Origin: Helcobacillus massiliensis
Lineage (GTDB): Bacteria > Actinomycetota > Actinomycetes > Actinomycetales > Dermabacteraceae
Reading direction: 5' to 3'
Length of the DNA: 64,000 nucleotides
NCBI RefSeq assembly: GCF_014191425.1
Contig: NZ_JACHWP010000002.1
Coordinates: 1 to 64,000 of the forward strand
Positions 60,885-64,000 of this stretch are shown here, piece after piece (the stretch's first letter is position 1; each line of letters begins with the position of its first letter). The position numbers and the translations under genes are program-made. Under the pieces are notes generated by a model. That model saw only the letters and a program-made list of their open reading frames with translations, was not told where the DNA came from and did not search any database.

Positions 60885-62441
60885 TCACATCTCGTCGCTG
60901 AGGGCGGCGGCTGCGCGGAACAGCTCGAGCTGCCGCGCCCGGAGCACGTCCCACCGGTGATCGCGGCCGACGGGTGCCGGGATCACGTCGGCGCTCGCCC
61001 CGTCGGCCCGCTCCCCCGCAGCGGCGTCGCGGACCGGATCCTCGCGGCGGGCGTCTCCGGCGGCGAGGGCTGCGCCGAGGAGGGCGGCGTCGGCAGCGGT
61101 GGCGGGCAGGGCGTCCCGGCCGGTGATCGCGGCGATGAGGCGCATCCAGGGCCGGGAGGCCGCTCCCCCGCCGACGACGGGCAGCAGGGCCGCTTCGGGC
61201 GACTGCTCGTCTGCGGCGCCGCTCGGCGGGAGCGCGTTCGCGAGGGCGAGGCCGACTGATTCCAGCACCGCCTGGTACATAGTCACCTGGTCGGTGTCCG
61301 GGCGCATGCCGATGATGGCGGCGCCGATGCGGTCGGCGCGCACGGGGAACCGCTCACCGCGCAGGGACGGCAGGGCGAGCAGACCCGACGGCGTGCAGCC
61401 GGTGGCATCGAGCCGGGCATCCAGGAGCGCGTCGGCCTCCTGCGGGGAGGAGCCGCCGAGGAGGGTGCGGCGAGCCCAGGCGGCGGTGTCGCCTGCGGAC
61501 AGGAGCGCGCCGATGCGGAGGACATGCTGATCCAGCGGCGGGTCGAGGAGCAGGGCGTGTTCGGCCTCCGGCCGTGCCGGTGCGGCGCCGAGCGGCTGTA
61601 TGCTGGCGACCCAGCCGGACGTGCCGAGCGAGATGTACTCGGTGGGCCCGTCGGAGCCGCCGACGATGCCGAGCGTGGCGGCGGCTGCGTCACCGGGCGC
61701 GAGGTGGATCCGCAGACCGGCCGGGACGCCGAAGCGCGACTCCCCCTCGGTCGTGACGGTCCCGATGTCGCCGCCGCCCACGGCGGGCAGCACACCCATC
61801 GGCAGGTGCGCGGCGCGGGCGATGGCCTCGCTCCACGTGCGGGTGCGGGCATCGAGCAGACCGGTGGCGCTGGCGGTGGTGACATCGCAGTGGGCGTCGC
61901 CGCCGAGCATCCAGGCGAGCAGACCCGCCGGGGAGAAGAACACCCGCCGCACCGCGCCCGTGTCGGTGGCGGGCTCACGGGTGCTCTCCAGGCGCAGCCA
62001 CTGCGCCGGGTTCGCGGTCGGGCCCTGCAGGTTCCCGGTGATCTCGTCCCAGTCGGGCACGGCGCGGCGGATCTCGTCGGCTTCCGCGGCGGCGCGGGTG
62101 TCGCTGTAGAGAACGGCGCGCCCCGTGCACGGGGCTCGATGACCGGCTCTGGCCGGATCCGCGCCGGCCGGGCCGGAGCCTGCATCGGTCTCCTCCGCGA
62201 GCACCAGGGTCTGCATCTGCCCCGTCAGCGCGATCGCTTCGACATCGGACCACGCCGGGTGCGCCAGCAGGTCCGCCACCACCGCGGTGAGGGCGGCGCA
62301 CCAGTCGTCCGGGTCCTGTTCGGCGGCGCCCGTCTCAGGCGCGTGGGTCGGATAGGCGCGGCTCGCTGCTGCGAGGACTCGGCCACGATCCACGAGGGCG
62401 GCCTTCAGCGCCGTGGTGCCGACGTCGACGGCGAGGATCAT
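60885..62441 (-). CDS. FGGY-family carbohydrate kinase (xylulokinase-like)
   Basis: The 518-residue protein has the FGGY kinase start MILAVDVGTTALKAALVD, ALTGQMQTLVL, GDAAAATLGIVGG and the C-terminal VVGGGAASRPWMRLIAAITG, closest to xylulokinases and gluconokinases. The sugar is unknown. The ATG overlaps the truA stop (ATGA), a pairing without an obvious metabolic reason. Confidence 0.85.
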   Translation of the reverse strand: MILAVDVGTTALKAALVDRGRVLAAASRAYPTHAPETGAAEQDPDDWCAALTAVVADLLAHPAWSDVEAIALTGQMQTLVLAEETDAGSGPAGADPARAGHRAPCTGRAVLYSDTRAAAEADEIRRAVPDWDEITGNLQGPTANPAQWLRLESTREPATDTGAVRRVFFSPAGLLAWMLGGDAHCDVTTASATGLLDARTRTWSEAIARAAHLPMGVLPAVGGGDIGTVTTEGESRFGVPAGLRIHLAPGDAAAATLGIVGGSDGPTEYISLGTSGWVASIQPLGAAPARPEAEHALLLDPPLDQHVLRIGALLSAGDTAAWARRTLLGGSSPQEADALLDARLDATGCTPSGLLALPSLRGERFPVRADRIGAAIIGMRPDTDQVTMYQAVLESVGLALANALPPSGAADEQSPEAALLPVVGGGAASRPWMRLIAAITGRDALPATAADAALLGAALAAGDARREDPVRDAAAGERADGASADVIPAPVGRDHRWDVLRARQLELFRAAAALSDEM

Positions 62442-63316
62442 GCCGGCCTCACCCACGTGTCGCCGCGCTTGCCGCGGGTCTGCTGGGCCCGCGCGGCGAG
62501 CTGGTCATCCTCCGGGTAGCCGACTGACTCCAGCGTCAGTCCGTGCGGCGCGAACATGGGGGCGCTGCCGGCGGCGTCGCGGCGGGGCGTCGCGACGAGG
62601 GCCGCCATCCAGGCGGCGTCGGCCCGCCCCTCCCCCACGGCGACGCTCGCACCCACGATGGAGCGGACCATGTGATGACAGAACGCGTCGGCCTCCACCA
62701 CCGCGACCACCAGTCCCGCATCCGCGAGAGGGTGGCCGGCGCCGTCGGTCAGGGGGACGCGCTCCCACGAGATCGACAGGAGGGTGCGGATGGTGGTGGC
62801 GTCCTCGCGGGGGCGGCAGAAGGAGAGGAAGTCGTGTTCACCGATGAGGGCGCGCGCGGCAGCGTCCATCGCCTCCGCGTCCAGGGGGCGCTTGTGGTTC
62901 ATGACGTCGCGCCGCAGCGGCGAGCGGGTCGCGATCGAATCGGCGATGCGGTACCGGTAGCGGCGGGACAGCGCGGAGAAGCGGGCGTCGAAGTCATCGG
63001 AGACGGCGCGGGCGTCCGTCACCACGATGTCGCGGGGCAGCACAGCGGCGAGGCGTTCGCACATGGCGCGGCCGGGGGTGCGGTCGCTGCGGCCCGGCAT
63101 CCGCGCCCACGCCTCCTCGGGGACGTCGACGTGCAGCACCTGGCCGGTGGCGTGGACGCCGGCGTCGGTGCGGCCGGCGACATGCACCCGCACCTCGTGG
63201 CGGAGGATCCGGAACAGTCCCTTCTCCACCTCACCCTGGACGGTGCGCAGGGCCGGTTGGATGCTCCAGCCGCTGAAGTCCGTGCCGTCGTAGGCGAGGT
63301 CCAGGCGAATGCGCAT
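62438..63316 (-). CDS. truA: tRNA pseudouridine(38-40) synthase
   Basis: The 292-residue enzyme has RLDLAYDGTDFSGWSIQP, VAGRTDAGVHATGQVLH with the catalytic Asp, RRYRYRI and FCHHMVRSIVGA, the TruA set. It makes pseudouridine at tRNA positions 38-40. Its stop overlaps the start of the FGGY kinase gene. Confidence 0.95.
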   Translation of the reverse strand: MRIRLDLAYDGTDFSGWSIQPALRTVQGEVEKGLFRILRHEVRVHVAGRTDAGVHATGQVLHVDVPEEAWARMPGRSDRTPGRAMCERLAAVLPRDIVVTDARAVSDDFDARFSALSRRYRYRIADSIATRSPLRRDVMNHKRPLDAEAMDAAARALIGEHDFLSFCRPREDATTIRTLLSISWERVPLTDGAGHPLADAGLVVAVVEADAFCHHMVRSIVGASVAVGEGRADAAWMAALVATPRRDAAGSAPMFAPHGLTLESVGYPEDDQLAARAQQTRGKRGDTWVRPA

Positions 63317-63443
63317 CAGCGGGGCGGTCCTTCCGGGCGGAGCAGCGGGCGGGATGGGGCGCGACTGAGACTACCGGAGACCGGTCACAGGCCCCGCCTG
63401 CCCGGTGGCCCGACGGGTGCTCCAGCGCGATAGGCTGGCGCCT

Positions 63444-64000
63444 GTGAAGATTCTGGTTGTTGGTCACGGAGGCCGCGAACACGCGATCGTTCGCCGTCTC
63501 TCCCTCGATTCCCCTGCCCCTGAGATCCACGCCGCGCCGGGCAACCCCGGCATCGCCGAGCTCGCCACCGTCCATGACATCGCCGTCACGGACCATCAGG
63601 GCATCATCGCCCTTGCCCGCGACCTCGCGATCGACCTCGTGGTCATCGGCCCCGAAGCGCCCCTGGTCAACGGCCTCGCCGATGACCTCACCGCCGCCGG
63701 CATCACCGTGTTCGGCCCGTCGCAGGCCGCCGCGCAGCTGGAGGGCTCCAAGGACTTCGCGAAGTCCGTCATGCACCGCGCCGGCGTCCCGACCTCCCGC
63801 TCCGTCACCGTCACGAAGCTGCAGGATGTGGAGGCGGCGCTGGATGCGATGAACCCGTCGGGCCGCGTCCCCTACGTGGTGAAGGACGACGGCCTCGCCG
63901 CCGGCAAGGGCGTGGTGGTCTCCATCTTCAAGGAGGACGCCCTCGACCATGCCGAGGCGGCCCTGTCCGCACCGGGCGGCCGCGTGGTGATCGAGGAGTT
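63444..64000 (+). CDS. purD: Phosphoribosylamine-glycine ligase, N-terminal part
   Basis: The frame runs off the window after 185 residues. It starts KILVVGHGGREHAI and continues with GPEAPLVNGLADDL and VVKDDGLAAGKGVVV, the GARS N-terminal and ATP-grasp regions. PurD joins glycine to phosphoribosylamine in purine synthesis. TAGGCT lies seven bases before the GTG at 63444, indicating a leaderless transcript. Confidence 0.95.
   Translation, partial: MKILVVGHGGREHAIVRRLSLDSPAPEIHAAPGNPGIAELATVHDIAVTDHQGIIALARDLAIDLVVIGPEAPLVNGLADDLTAAGITVFGPSQAAAQLEGSKDFAKSVMHRAGVPTSRSVTVTKLQDVEAALDAMNPSGRVPYVVKDDGLAAGKGVVVSIFKEDALDHAEAALSAPGGRVVIEE

Noticed and set aside
1-64000. tRNA and rRNA genes
   Set aside because: I looked for T-loop (GGTTCGA-type) and cloverleaf patterns and found none convincing. 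A covariance-model scan would settle it.

Overview
The window is high-GC DNA from an actinobacterium. Mycothiol chemistry (Mca), the DUF4245 and DUF4307 families, a sortase LPXTG protein, an IdeR/DtxR-type iron box and many start codons lying 6-7 bases after a -10 box (leaderless mRNAs) all fit Actinomycetota. Gene content (Ddh, an Alr-TsaE fusion, a cutinase-type hydrolase) suggests Micrococcales, perhaps Dermabacteraceae, but I cannot fix the genus.

1-2765: end of an LPXTG surface protein, then an iron-repressed siderophore operon (MFS transporter and siderophore-interacting flavoprotein). 2.8-25.4 kb is an accessory island. It holds an ApeA-type HEPN defence gene (3.1-4.6 kb); a mobile replication module with a TGCCCACC repeat array, a small winged-helix gene, a Toprim-helicase primase and a family A DNA polymerase (5.0-10.5 kb); about 1.9 kb of protein-poor but highly structured DNA with tandem hairpins, CGTACG palindromes and roughly 25 copies of an 11-bp phased repeat (11.0-12.9 kb); an XRE/coiled-coil pair; a small resolvase and a large serine integrase (13.3-16.7 kb); two decayed genes, one of them AbiV; and a four-gene operon of type III restriction-modification (Mod, Res) plus two HEPN-like proteins ending next to ychF (18.5-25.4 kb).

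25.4-64 kb is ordinary chromosome: ychF, rmuC, a secreted polyester-hydrolase-like enzyme, ispH, thiosulfate uptake (YeeE-like/TusA), xseA-xseB, meso-diaminopimelate dehydrogenase, a pfkB kinase with fumC, phoH, a cis-prenyltransferase, trhA, mca, greA, an AI-2E family exporter, a carboxylate-amine ligase, an ABC exporter, the acpS-alr/tsaE-tsaB-rimI operon, glmS, coaA, glmM, rplM-rpsI, truA with an FGGY kinase, and the start of purD. Peptidoglycan supply recurs (Alr, Ddh, GlmS, GlmM, cis-prenyltransferase).

The most unusual material is the replication module together with the structured region beside it. It looks like the origin, maintenance and recombination part of a plasmid-like integrated element. 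The tight type III R-M operon with two HEPN-like partners is the best candidate for an undescribed defence combination.
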